The translations under genes and the position numbers were made by a program. The notes beneath the pieces are model-generated. The model was not told the origin of the DNA and made no database searches. It saw only the letters and a program-made list of their open reading frames with translations. DNA of 64,000 nt from Thiomicrospira sp. ALE5 (GTDB lineage Bacteria; Pseudomonadota; Gammaproteobacteria; Thiomicrospirales; Thiomicrospiraceae): assembly GCF_900112445.1 (NCBI RefSeq), contig NZ_FOYY01000004.1:248001-312000 (forward strand). Direction: 5' to 3'. Below, one piece after another: positions 55,177-63,395 of this stretch; within the stretch, counting starts at the first letter, position 1; the number at the start of each line of letters is the position of its first letter.

Positions 55177-57105
55177 TCTCTCCTAACGTTTTCGCGTCTG
55201 TTTGCAATAAGCATGGGGTTAGTGTTATTTAGCCTAGCCACTTTGCTGCGAGCTGATGGCTTCCAGTGTCATCCTTACCAGAGCCTGCCTCATGATAGCA
55301 CGATATTTTTTGATACTTCAGCTGCGCTAGACTTTGACGACATTCTAACCATTCAATTTACCGAACCTTATCAAGCTGAGGCGCTGGGTTTAACCCGGGA
55401 TGCCGTCTGGATAAAAACCGTCTTTAATCCCAAGCAGGCCTGCTTAACACCAAGCTGGAATTTGCAATTTGGGAATCCGTACTTGGATTACATTGATGTG
55501 TATATTTTACAAAATAATAGATTACTAGCGCATTATGAACTGGGTGACCGACGTAGCCGACCTGCTGACCTGTCCCCGCAACGATTACCTGCCGTTCCCT
55601 TAAGCCCTTATTTGGATACAGACACCGCAGATGAGCTCGTCATTTTTGCTCGCCTAGCGTCGCAAAACTCGATCTCGACCGATATGGTTTTTATCACTCA
55701 GGCTCAGATACAGGCAAAAGATGCACCGATTATCATCGTATCGGCATTCATAGCAGCGTCTTTGCTATTAATCATTCTGTTCAGTGTCATCTTATTTTTT
55801 GTCACTCGGCATATTGCAGCGCTGTATTTTATTATTTTGGTAAGTAGCTACAGCTTTGTATTGGCAACCATTTATGGTTGGATGCACTATATTAATTTGC
55901 CAAGTGATCCTTGGGTCGTTATTGTCCAGCCCATTATCATCTTGAGTTTTATATTACTGTCAAATGCCCTGCTTAATATCCAACCCAACTACCCCCGCAT
56001 CTATCTAGCATTGCTGGTTATCGGTTTAGGCTTAATTTTTCTAACTGTAACCGGCGCAATATTTGATGACTTGCAAACGCCACTCAGATTTGTACATAGC
56101 TTAGCTATTGTCTCGCTGCTGACTATTCTCGTTTTAAGTCTATTAATGGTTCGACAAAATTTAATCGCACGCTTTTATTTTGCGATGTTTGGCATTATGG
56201 TCATCGCGATTGTGATACGAATTTTAGCGATTTATGGCCTCGTTCCCGCCAATTTTGTGATGGCTAACCTATTTGCTTTTGCAATAGCATTTCAATTGAT
56301 AGTCTTGTTTTTTATCATGCTGGGTTATTACTACCGAAACTTTATTAAGCTTCAAACTGAATTACAACAATTACAACTTGAACAAGAGCTGGTGAGCCAA
56401 CGCAAATTGTTTTTGCGCCTGCTTTCTCATGAGTTTATGACCCCTTTAGCCATTGGTAGCGCAGCCGGTCGCAATTTAGCAGACGATCTTGATGACTTAG
56501 CTAAACAAAATGTGGCACCTCATATCGTTCGTCAAATGCAACAAGACTTACACACTCAGCAACGTGCTCGTCAACGCCTACAGGACTTGGTCAATCAATG
56601 CTTAGAGGCTGACTATGAGGTGAATCGTTTTGAAGAAGGTTACACAACACTGGCTCAATTTAGCCGAATCTTTTATCAGAGTCTTAATAAAATTGACCAA
56701 CGGCCACGTATTATTGTGGAATGGGATTTTGAACCGGAGTCGCTTTCAGAACAACATAGCACACTAAAGATTAAAGGCGATGCCGAACCGCTGGTGATGG
56801 CGCTGAATATGGTGGTCAACAACGCCTTAAAATATTCCAAACCGGATCAAAACGTTATCATCACTGTTTCACTTGATAAGGCGCAACTGATCATAGCGGT
56901 GCGCGACTTTGGTATTGGTTTTGATCAAGATAATGAGATCACTCAAGCTTTCAAACGCGGGCGTAATACTCAGAGTACGTCGGGATTAGGACTAGGTTTA
57001 TTTATTAGCCAGGAAATTTTGCAACGCTATCATGGCAAGCTCACGATCGAACCGCAACAGCCTGGCAGTTTAGTGAGTCTGAGCATTCCATTAGATAGCA
57101 AGTAG
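55165..57105 (+). CDS. Sensor histidine kinase with 7TMR-DISM input region
   Basis: A signal peptide (to about residue 31) is followed by a periplasmic 7TMR-DISM extracellular domain (about 35-185, with NPYLDYIDVYILQNNRLL). Seven membrane helices (about 190-390) and a short coiled coil come next. The phospho-acceptor region has His422 in LLSHEFMTPLA. The ATPase domain has VVNNALKYS, VRDFGIGFD and GLGLGLFIS. The TTG start gives a sensible signal peptide but overlaps the divergent regulator gene by 12 bases. An ATG at 55213 is the alternative. The DISM domain often binds carbohydrate, but the ligand is unknown. Confidence 0.88.
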   Translation: MQLHSLLTFSRLFAISMGLVLFSLATLLRADGFQCHPYQSLPHDSTIFFDTSAALDFDDILTIQFTEPYQAEALGLTRDAVWIKTVFNPKQACLTPSWNLQFGNPYLDYIDVYILQNNRLLAHYELGDRRSRPADLSPQRLPAVPLSPYLDTDTADELVIFARLASQNSISTDMVFITQAQIQAKDAPIIIVSAFIAASLLLIILFSVILFFVTRHIAALYFIILVSSYSFVLATIYGWMHYINLPSDPWVVIVQPIIILSFILLSNALLNIQPNYPRIYLALLVIGLGLIFLTVTGAIFDDLQTPLRFVHSLAIVSLLTILVLSLLMVRQNLIARFYFAMFGIMVIAIVIRILAIYGLVPANFVMANLFAFAIAFQLIVLFFIMLGYYYRNFIKLQTELQQLQLEQELVSQRKLFLRLLSHEFMTPLAIGSAAGRNLADDLDDLAKQNVAPHIVRQMQQDLHTQQRARQRLQDLVNQCLEADYEVNRFEEGYTTLAQFSRIFYQSLNKIDQRPRIIVEWDFEPESLSEQHSTLKIKGDAEPLVMALNMVVNNALKYSKPDQNVIITVSLDKAQLIIAVRDFGIGFDQDNEITQAFKRGRNTQSTSGLGLGLFISQEILQRYHGKLTIEPQQPGSLVSLSIPLDSK

Positions 57106-57146
57106 GTAGATTTGATATACTATTCGATTTTTAAAGACTCCTAACT

Positions 57147-58445
57147 ATGCCACAAGACTATCGTGTACCGCATCTGACCACGGCACTGACCGGCCCGTTA
57201 CTTGAATTAGAAGCCCACTTGCTTAATCACTCTCATGCGATAGAAGCTTGGTTTAGGCAAGAGTTTCGCGATACGCCGGCGCCTTTTTACGCATCGGTAG
57301 ATTTGCGCAATGCCGGTTATAAGTTGGCGCCGGTCGATACCAACCTATTCCCGGCAGGCTTTAATAATCTGCATCCAGACTTACGCCCTTTGGCGGTACA
57401 AGCGGCACAACACGCGATTACCCAGGCCTGCCCTGTCACTGATGGCGTGCTGATTATCCCAGAAAACCACACTCGAAATACATTCTATCTTGAAAACCTT
57501 TTTACGCTGAAAGAAATCATTGAAAGCGCTGGCTATGAGGTGCGCATTGGCTCGATTAACCCTGAAATCACTGAAGAACAGACCATAGACCTGCCTTCGG
57601 GTAATCGCTTAGTGTTAGAACCCTTAGCGCGTGAAGGTAATCGCGTTGGTGTGGCGGGATTTTTTCCTTGCGCGGTGTTGTTGAATAATGACTTATCTGC
57701 GGGCCGCCCCGCTATTTTAGAAGGCATTGAGCAGGTACTCATGCCGCCACTTGATTTGGGCTGGTCGAGCCGTTACAAAACGCACCATTTTCAGCACTAT
57801 GCCACGGTAGCTAAACGCCTAGCTGAATTAGTTGATATTGACCCTTGGTTAATAACGCCCGAATCCGTGCAATGCGGCGAAGTGGATTTTAAAAATCCGG
57901 CCAGCTTGGAACGCTTAGCCACAAAAGTGAACGAGGTCTTAGCCAAAACCGGTGATTATTACCACGAGCACGATATTGACTGTAAGCCGTTTGTGATTGT
58001 TAAATCCGATAGCGGTACCTATGGCATGGCCATCATGTCAGTGCAATCAGCGGATGATATTCTCAAACTCAATCGAAAACAGCGCAATAAGATGAGTTTT
58101 GCGAAAGAAGGGTTATCGGTAGATAAAATGCTGGTACAAGAGGGTGTTTATACTTTTGAAACCCTAGATAAAGCGGTTGCTGAGCCGGTAGTCTATATGA
58201 TTCATAACCATGTCATCGGGGGCTTTTACCGCATTCATACCGGCAAAACCGCAACAGATAACCTGAACTCACCGGGGATGCATTTTGAACCTATGTCGTT
58301 TCAACAGTCTGGCGTGCTACCCGATCAAAACCAAGAACCGGATGCCGAACCTAATCGCTTTTATGCCTACGGTGTCGTCGCGCGTCTAGCCTTGCTAGCT
58401 GCCGCGTATGAAATAAAGTATTCCAAATCCACTAAACCAGGCTAG
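57147..58445 (+). CDS. gshA: Glutamate-cysteine ligase, Acidithiobacillus-type
   Basis: This enzyme joins glutamate and cysteine in the first step of glutathione synthesis. The N-terminus with VPHLTTALTGPLLELE and YASVDLRNAGYKLAPVDTN matches the family first described in Acidithiobacillus (TIGR02049), which is distinct from E. coli GshA. Other conserved parts are LFPAGFNNLH, FFPCAVLLNNDLS, CKPFVIVKSDSGTYGMAIMSV and YMIHNHVIGGFYRIHTG. Length is 432 residues. It is followed by the convergent yihY gene. The gene may share the sensor kinase transcript (41-base gap). No gshB is in view. Confidence 0.9.
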   Translation: MPQDYRVPHLTTALTGPLLELEAHLLNHSHAIEAWFRQEFRDTPAPFYASVDLRNAGYKLAPVDTNLFPAGFNNLHPDLRPLAVQAAQHAITQACPVTDGVLIIPENHTRNTFYLENLFTLKEIIESAGYEVRIGSINPEITEEQTIDLPSGNRLVLEPLAREGNRVGVAGFFPCAVLLNNDLSAGRPAILEGIEQVLMPPLDLGWSSRYKTHHFQHYATVAKRLAELVDIDPWLITPESVQCGEVDFKNPASLERLATKVNEVLAKTGDYYHEHDIDCKPFVIVKSDSGTYGMAIMSVQSADDILKLNRKQRNKMSFAKEGLSVDKMLVQEGVYTFETLDKAVAEPVVYMIHNHVIGGFYRIHTGKTATDNLNSPGMHFEPMSFQQSGVLPDQNQEPDAEPNRFYAYGVVARLALLAAAYEIKYSKSTKPG

Positions 58446-58457
58446 CTGTTAATCAAA

Positions 58458-59297
58458 TCAACGAGCCTGTTCGTCTTGCTGGCAATTCAGTTCAGCCAGT
58501 AAGGCGGTATTCCAGAGTACAATCCACCATAGCAAATAAAGCCACAACAAAAATAATGGTAAGGCGGCGAGCGCACCGTAGACCAAATCGTAGGTTGGAA
58601 AAGACTGGATAAACCAAGCAAACCCCCGCTTCAGCAACTCAAACTGGATACTGGCCATAATCGCGACTAGGCCTGCTTGCTGCCAGGAAATAAAAGCGGT
58701 TGGTACCCATTTGAATACCATAAAGAACACCACAAACCCGACAATCAGCGGTACCAGTTTTAACCACTCCAGCATTTGAATGGGTTCGTAATCGTTCAAC
58801 TCTTGCCAAATGGGATAAGCCATTAAACTACTGCTCGCAAACAAACCTGCCCCAAGCAAAATAGGGCCTAATAGGCTAATAGCGAGATATTTACTGATAA
58901 CCCACCACCAGGATCGTTGGCGTCGCACCTGCCAAAAGCTATTTACTTTTTGATCAATATGCCAAAGCAATAACAGCGTCGTCATCCACATAGCTAGTAG
59001 GCCTGGTAAAGCAAGGCGACTAGCTTGTTGCGCAAAGTTATTTAGAGACTGGGCAACAACCGGCTGAGAGTCGGGAATAAAGTGGGTAAACACCATATCC
59101 AACACCAGATTTTGTAATGGCTCGAATAATGGCGACATCGAAAAAATGCTGATCATAATGGCCAACATTGGCACCAAACTGACCAGCGACACATAAGCGA
59201 GTGACGACACCAAGTCGCCACCCTTGCAAGACACAAATCGTTTGCTGCTAGCAAATAACAGTCCTAGTCCCGGAAGTCTAGCCAGCTTAGTCATCAT
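58458..59297 (-). CDS. YihY/BrkB family inner-membrane protein
   Basis: This 279-residue integral membrane protein shows about six hydrophobic segments in the YihY (formerly RNase BN) pattern: DLVSSLAYVSLVSLVPMLAIMISIF, LPGLLAMWMTTLLLLWHIDQ, WWVISKYLAISLLGPILLGAG, LVPLIVGFVVFFMVFKWVPT and YGALAALPLFLLWLYLLWWIVLWN. The function is unsettled; it is not a nuclease despite the old rbn label. I start at the ATG at 59297. A TTG at 59309 would overlap the ctpA stop. It lies close behind ctpA and is probably cotranscribed. Confidence 0.88.
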   Translation of the reverse strand: MMTKLARLPGLGLLFASSKRFVSCKGGDLVSSLAYVSLVSLVPMLAIMISIFSMSPLFEPLQNLVLDMVFTHFIPDSQPVVAQSLNNFAQQASRLALPGLLAMWMTTLLLLWHIDQKVNSFWQVRRQRSWWWVISKYLAISLLGPILLGAGLFASSSLMAYPIWQELNDYEPIQMLEWLKLVPLIVGFVVFFMVFKWVPTAFISWQQAGLVAIMASIQFELLKRGFAWFIQSFPTYDLVYGALAALPLFLLWLYLLWWIVLWNTALLAELNCQQDEQAR

Positions 59298-59305
59298 TGA
59301 TTTAA

Positions 59306-60610
59306 TCAATTACGGCGGTTAGCAAATACCATGCTCTTCAAAAGGTTTAAACCTTCATAGAGTTCATAATCTTCAGACAACAGATCCGCAATTTCATCTA
59401 AACGCTCTTGTTCAGATGCATCAGCGCCATCTTGGTTAATATGCCCGTCTAAATCCTTTTCACGGCGTCGCTCTTCATTAACGCGCTCAACTTTAACCAA
59501 ATCGATTTCAATGTCGGGCTTAATACCTGAAGCCTGAATAGAGCGACCATCTGGTGTGAAATAAAGCGCCGTGGTTAACTTAATAGCTGAGCCATTATTA
59601 AGTGGCAAAATGGATTGCACCGAGCCTTTACCAAAGGTATCTCGGCCAACAATGAGGGCTCGCTCGTGGTCTTGCAAGGCACCGGCCACGATTTCAGACG
59701 CCGATGCGGAACCTTCATTGACCAACACCACAATCGGCTTGCCGTTCATTAAATCGCCTCGTTTGGCTTCAAAGCGCATTTTAGAATTCTGCAAGCGTCC
59801 CTCGGTATATACAATAAGCCCCTCATTAAGGAAGGCATTTGACACATCAACAGACGCGCTTAATACGCCACCAGGATTATTACGCAAATCTAGCACAAGG
59901 CCTGCTAGCGGGCCGTTATTTTCTTTTTCGAGTTCGCGAACGGCTCGATTGAGGTCTTCACCAGTCCGTGTTTGAAATTGACTAATGCGCACATAACCCA
60001 AATCAGATTCAAGTAAACGCTCTCTAACACTGCGGACCTTGATAATAGCACGGGTAAGTTCAAACTCTATTGGTTCTGCTTCACCGCTACGAATCACCGT
60101 GAGGGTAATCTTGCTGCCAGGTTCACCACGCATCATTTTGACGGCTTCAGTTAAACTCATGCCTTGCAGCGACGTATCGTCTAGTTTAATAATGATATCG
60201 CCTGAGCGTACCCCTGCTCGCTGCGCAGGCGTGTCGTCGATTGGCGCCACAACGCGCACCGCGCCGTCCTCCATCCCGACTTCCATTCCCAGCCCACCAA
60301 ACTCACCACGGGTGCTCTCCTCAACCCGCTCAAAGCTCTCTTTCGGCAAAAAATCAGAATGGGGGTCTAAGTTAGTCAACATGCCACGAATCGCGTTTTC
60401 GAGCATTTTTTCATTTTCAATGGGTTCATAATAACCTGTCGAAATACGGTCATATACCTCTACAAATGCACGAAGTTCTTCTAATGGCAAACTTGAGGCG
60501 CTGTTTGCTTGTCGGTCGGCCATGACGCTGGTGCCTACAACTAAACTGGCACCAAGCACCCCACCCATTACCATCCAACTTATTTTTTTTAATCCAGTTG
60601 TTTTCACCAC
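59306..60610 (-). CDS. ctpA: Carboxyl-terminal processing protease (S41 family)
   Basis: CtpA is a periplasmic serine protease that trims C-termini of envelope proteins such as murein hydrolases. The start is GTG at 60610, preceded by GAGG eight bases upstream, giving 434 residues. A longer open frame to 60886 overlaps the ArsR gene and lacks support. A signal anchor (WMVMGGVLGASLVVGTSVMA) precedes the N-terminal domain and a PDZ domain (GGLGMEVGMEDGAVRVVAPIDDTPAQRAGVRSG, in parts). The S41 core has NEGSASASEIVAGAL with the catalytic Ser and DTFGKGSVQ with the Lys. A charged tail closes the protein. Confidence 0.94.
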   Translation of the reverse strand: MVKTTGLKKISWMVMGGVLGASLVVGTSVMADRQANSASSLPLEELRAFVEVYDRISTGYYEPIENEKMLENAIRGMLTNLDPHSDFLPKESFERVEESTRGEFGGLGMEVGMEDGAVRVVAPIDDTPAQRAGVRSGDIIIKLDDTSLQGMSLTEAVKMMRGEPGSKITLTVIRSGEAEPIEFELTRAIIKVRSVRERLLESDLGYVRISQFQTRTGEDLNRAVRELEKENNGPLAGLVLDLRNNPGGVLSASVDVSNAFLNEGLIVYTEGRLQNSKMRFEAKRGDLMNGKPIVVLVNEGSASASEIVAGALQDHERALIVGRDTFGKGSVQSILPLNNGSAIKLTTALYFTPDGRSIQASGIKPDIEIDLVKVERVNEERRREKDLDGHINQDGADASEQERLDEIADLLSEDYELYEGLNLLKSMVFANRRN

Positions 60611-60728
60611 AGACTTATCCTCGTAATACGCTTTAAAGTGCAGTATATCTGATCTTTTTATAACACAAGATCGCCATTTTGCATTAGAATTTGCTGAAAT
60701 ATAAATTATAAGTAGGATACGAATAAAC

Positions 60729-61040
60729 ATGACTGAACACAACCTTTTCGAAATGAAAGAGGACAATATCCTTAAAGCTTCCAAAGCTTTGAAGGCCATG
60801 GGGCATCCATTACGCTTAAAAATATTGTGTGTTCTCAGCGATGGTGAAATGCCTGTAATGGACATAGTGTCAAAGGTGGGAACCACCCAAAGTAATGTTT
60901 CTCAACACATCGATATTCTTCGCGAAAAAGGTATTGTGTCATCGCGTCGTGAAGGTAGTAAAATTCTTTGCAGTGTGGCAGATGATGAAATCATCAATCT
61001 ACTCCATGCCATGCAAGCTACTTTTTGCCCAACTGACTAA
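60729..61040 (+). CDS. ArsR-family regulator with a SqrR/BigR-like cysteine pair
   Basis: This 103-residue winged-helix repressor has the recognition helix in TTQSNVSQHIDILREKGIV. Three cysteines are present, Cys34 (KILCVLSDGE), Cys81 and Cys100 (TFCPTD). The Cys34-Cys100 spacing of 66 equals that of Cys41-Cys107 in SqrR and Cys42-Cys108 in BigR, which sense sulfide or persulfide through a polysulfide bridge. No arsenic-type CxC or other metal motif is seen. The target is not evident: it is divergent from ctpA and followed by a tRNA. Persulfide sensing is an inference from the spacing, reasonable for a sulfur oxidiser. Confidence 0.85.
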   Translation: MTEHNLFEMKEDNILKASKALKAMGHPLRLKILCVLSDGEMPVMDIVSKVGTTQSNVSQHIDILREKGIVSSRREGSKILCSVADDEIINLLHAMQATFCPTD

Positions 61041-61057
61041 GTTACAATTTCCATTAT

Positions 61058-61130
61058 CCGCCTATAGTTTAACAGGATAAAACGGCTGCCTCCTAAGCGG
61101 CAACTCCAGGTTCGAGTCCTGGTGGGCGGA
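61058..61130 (+). tRNA. tRNA-Arg (anticodon CCU)
   Basis: The acceptor stem CCGCCTA pairs with TGGGCGG. The anticodon stem GCTGC/GCGGC encloses the loop CTCCTAA, with CCT at 61092-61094. The T-arm is CCAGG TTCGAGT CCTGG. The anticodon reads AGG codons. The 73-base gene ends at the discriminator A; the next bases are CAC, so CCA is not encoded and must be added. It lies 17 bases after the ArsR stop and eight before the end of the convergent murG. Confidence 0.9.
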
Positions 61131-61137
61131 CACTCTT

Positions 61138-62220
61138 CTAACGGGTAAAATCTTGTTTTATTGCTATTAAAACTTGTTCAGTTGCATGCTGCTGTGGCAT
61201 GTTTGCAAACTGATTAGACACGTCAAATCGCTGCTGCGTATCCAGCCAATGTTGAATTTCTTTCGCTAAGCCGTCAGGCGTTAATGCTGTCTGAACAATC
61301 GTTTGGGCCACACCTTGTTGTACTAACACATCGGCATTGGCACTTTGATGGTCGTCAACCGCATAAGGAAAAGGAATGAAAATAGCAGGACGCTTTGCCG
61401 CCTGCACTTCGCTGACCGTTAATGCACCCGCGCGTGCGATCACCAGATCACACTCCGCATAGGCCTGTGCCATATTATCGATAAAGGACACGACCTTAAC
61501 GTTGGAAACCCCACACGCCTCATAAGCAGCACACGTCTTGGCCTGCTCAGCTTGCCCCGTTTGATGTAACACCTCTGGTCGCTGCTCCACGGCCATTAAG
61601 CCGAGCGCTTGAGGCAAGGTCTCATTTAAGGCACGGGCGCCACGACTGCCACCGATAACCAATATTTTTCTGACGGTTGAGTGAGTTTGCTCCGCCGTTA
61701 AAGCAGGCACTTTTTGAATTGCCTCTCTTACCGGATTACCGACAAGATATTGATTTTTAGCATGCCAACCCCTTACCTGAAAACCACAAAATACGGTTTT
61801 TGCTAGTGGTGCCAACAAGCGATTAGTTAAGCCAACTATGGCATTTTGTTCATGCAAATAAAGTGGCAGGCCTGCTAACTTAGCTGCCAGTCCACCCGGC
61901 CCACAAACAAACCCACCCATACCGAGTACGGCATCTGGCTGCAGCTGCCTAATTAACCGATAAGCCCGCCAGCAGGCCTGACTTAAACGCCAAGGGGCGC
62001 TGACCCAACCACGCAATCCATTACCTCTTAGTCCTTTAACATCAATAGCATAAAATGGAATATGCTTGTCACTCACCCACTGCTTTTCCATGCCATTCGG
62101 TGTGCCGAGCCAAACCACTTCCACCCCTTGCGCTTGCCAAGCCTCCGCCAGTGCTAACCCCGGAAATACATGCCCCCCAGTGCCAGCAGCCATAATCATA
62201 ATACGGTTTGGTTTGTTCAT
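61138..62220 (-). CDS. murG: UDP-N-acetylglucosamine:lipid I GlcNAc transferase
   Basis: MurG makes lipid II from lipid I at the inner face of the membrane. The 360-residue GT-B protein has the N-terminal MIMAAGTGGHVFPGLALAEAW and GMGGFVCGPGGLAAKL loops. VGNPVRE, VIGGSRGARALNETLPQAL and the UDP-GlcNAc site IARAGALTVSEVQAAKRPAIFIPFPYAVDDHQ follow in order. Its ATG overlaps the ftsW stop (ATGA), so translation is coupled. Three AGGCCTG-type words lie in the gene. Confidence 0.97.
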   Translation of the reverse strand: MNKPNRIMIMAAGTGGHVFPGLALAEAWQAQGVEVVWLGTPNGMEKQWVSDKHIPFYAIDVKGLRGNGLRGWVSAPWRLSQACWRAYRLIRQLQPDAVLGMGGFVCGPGGLAAKLAGLPLYLHEQNAIVGLTNRLLAPLAKTVFCGFQVRGWHAKNQYLVGNPVREAIQKVPALTAEQTHSTVRKILVIGGSRGARALNETLPQALGLMAVEQRPEVLHQTGQAEQAKTCAAYEACGVSNVKVVSFIDNMAQAYAECDLVIARAGALTVSEVQAAKRPAIFIPFPYAVDDHQSANADVLVQQGVAQTIVQTALTPDGLAKEIQHWLDTQQRFDVSNQFANMPQQHATEQVLIAIKQDFTR

Positions 62221-63392
62221 CCTACTCCTTGCGGATTCGTGCCTGACTGAATAGACTGCTGCCGCTGTGTTATTTGAGCAAGCCGTGTTTCGTAATCAAT
62301 CCGCAACACGATACCTATAGCCAAAAGCGCCATCATTAAACTACTCCCGCCGTAACTCACAAATGGCAGGGTAAGCCCCTTCGTTGGAAATACGCCAACA
62401 TTCACGCCAACATTAATAAGAATTTGACCGGCAAACATAATAGCAATCCCATACACAACAAGCGCTTTAAAGGGCGCTGTTGGGGTCCATGCTGCTTGCG
62501 CGATAGCAAACATTCGCCATAATAATAGTCCATAAAGTGATAACAACAATACTACACCGAGCCAACCTGTTTCCTCGGCAAAAATGGCAAACATAAAGTC
62601 AGTATGTGCATCGGGCAAATAGAGTAACTTTTGCACACTTGAGCCCAAACCACTGCCTGTTATGCCCCCCGTTCCTATGGCCATTAAGGCTTGCGATAAC
62701 TGATAACCCACGCCAAAAGGGTCTTGCCAAGGATCCATAAAATTCATTACCCTCGCCATTCGATAGGGCGAATTAATCACTAGCGCAATTAACAGCAAAC
62801 TAATTGGCAACACCGTGATCACAAAGTAGCGAAACGGCGCACCCGCGATAAACAACATCCCCACCAAAACGCCTGCAATGAGAACCGTTGTGCCATAATC
62901 AGGTTGAAGTAAAAGTAGAGCAGCCATCAAACCAAATGGTAAAAATAATCGCATCACCGCTGCCGCGTCCTGTCTTACTGCATCTTGATGGCGCTGCAAA
63001 TACCCGGCTAAAAATACAATGGTGGCAATTTTAACCCACTCAGCAGGTTGAAAGTTCATAATGACCAATGGTAACCAACGCTTTGCCCCGCCAATTTCTC
63101 GGCCAAAAATCAGCACCAAAAGCAATAACACCAAACCAAATAAAAACCACTTACCACGATGACGCAACCAGGTTTCACTCGGCACCCATAACATTAAGGC
63201 GGCCAACATACCACCGAGACCCAGGGCAAACACTTGACGCTGAAAATAATGCCACTGATGGCCAAAACGCAACTCACTGACGGCAACAGAGCTAGACAAG
63301 ACCATCACTAAACCGACCACAATTAAACTGGTCACGATAAAAATCAGCCCCGTATCTAAAGCCCGCAAATCAAGACGATATGTATTCATCAC
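62217..63392 (-). CDS. ftsW: Septal peptidoglycan polymerase FtsW (SEDS family)
   Basis: FtsW is a ten-helix membrane glycosyltransferase that polymerises lipid II at the division septum with its partner PBP. The 391 residues include VVGLVMVLSSSVAVSELRFG near the N-terminus. ILIAGVLVGMLFIAGAPFRYF and the extracellular PWQDPFGVGYQLSQALMAIGTGGITGSGLG follow, then DFMFAIFAEETGWLG and a closing LPFVSYGGSSLM. The start is GTG at 63392, with a GGAG site nine bases upstream; the next codon is ATG. It sits between murD and murG as in the dcw cluster. Confidence 0.96.
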   Translation of the reverse strand: MMNTYRLDLRALDTGLIFIVTSLIVVGLVMVLSSSVAVSELRFGHQWHYFQRQVFALGLGGMLAALMLWVPSETWLRHRGKWFLFGLVLLLLVLIFGREIGGAKRWLPLVIMNFQPAEWVKIATIVFLAGYLQRHQDAVRQDAAAVMRLFLPFGLMAALLLLQPDYGTTVLIAGVLVGMLFIAGAPFRYFVITVLPISLLLIALVINSPYRMARVMNFMDPWQDPFGVGYQLSQALMAIGTGGITGSGLGSSVQKLLYLPDAHTDFMFAIFAEETGWLGVVLLLSLYGLLLWRMFAIAQAAWTPTAPFKALVVYGIAIMFAGQILINVGVNVGVFPTKGLTLPFVSYGGSSLMMALLAIGIVLRIDYETRLAQITQRQQSIQSGTNPQGVG

Positions 63393-63395
63393 GCG

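Noticed and set aside
60611-60886. A 92-residue N-terminal extension of ctpA
   Set aside because: It overlaps the divergent ArsR gene and its promoter region and does not look like a CtpA leader. A GAGG-preceded GTG at 60610 followed by a clear signal anchor is the better start.
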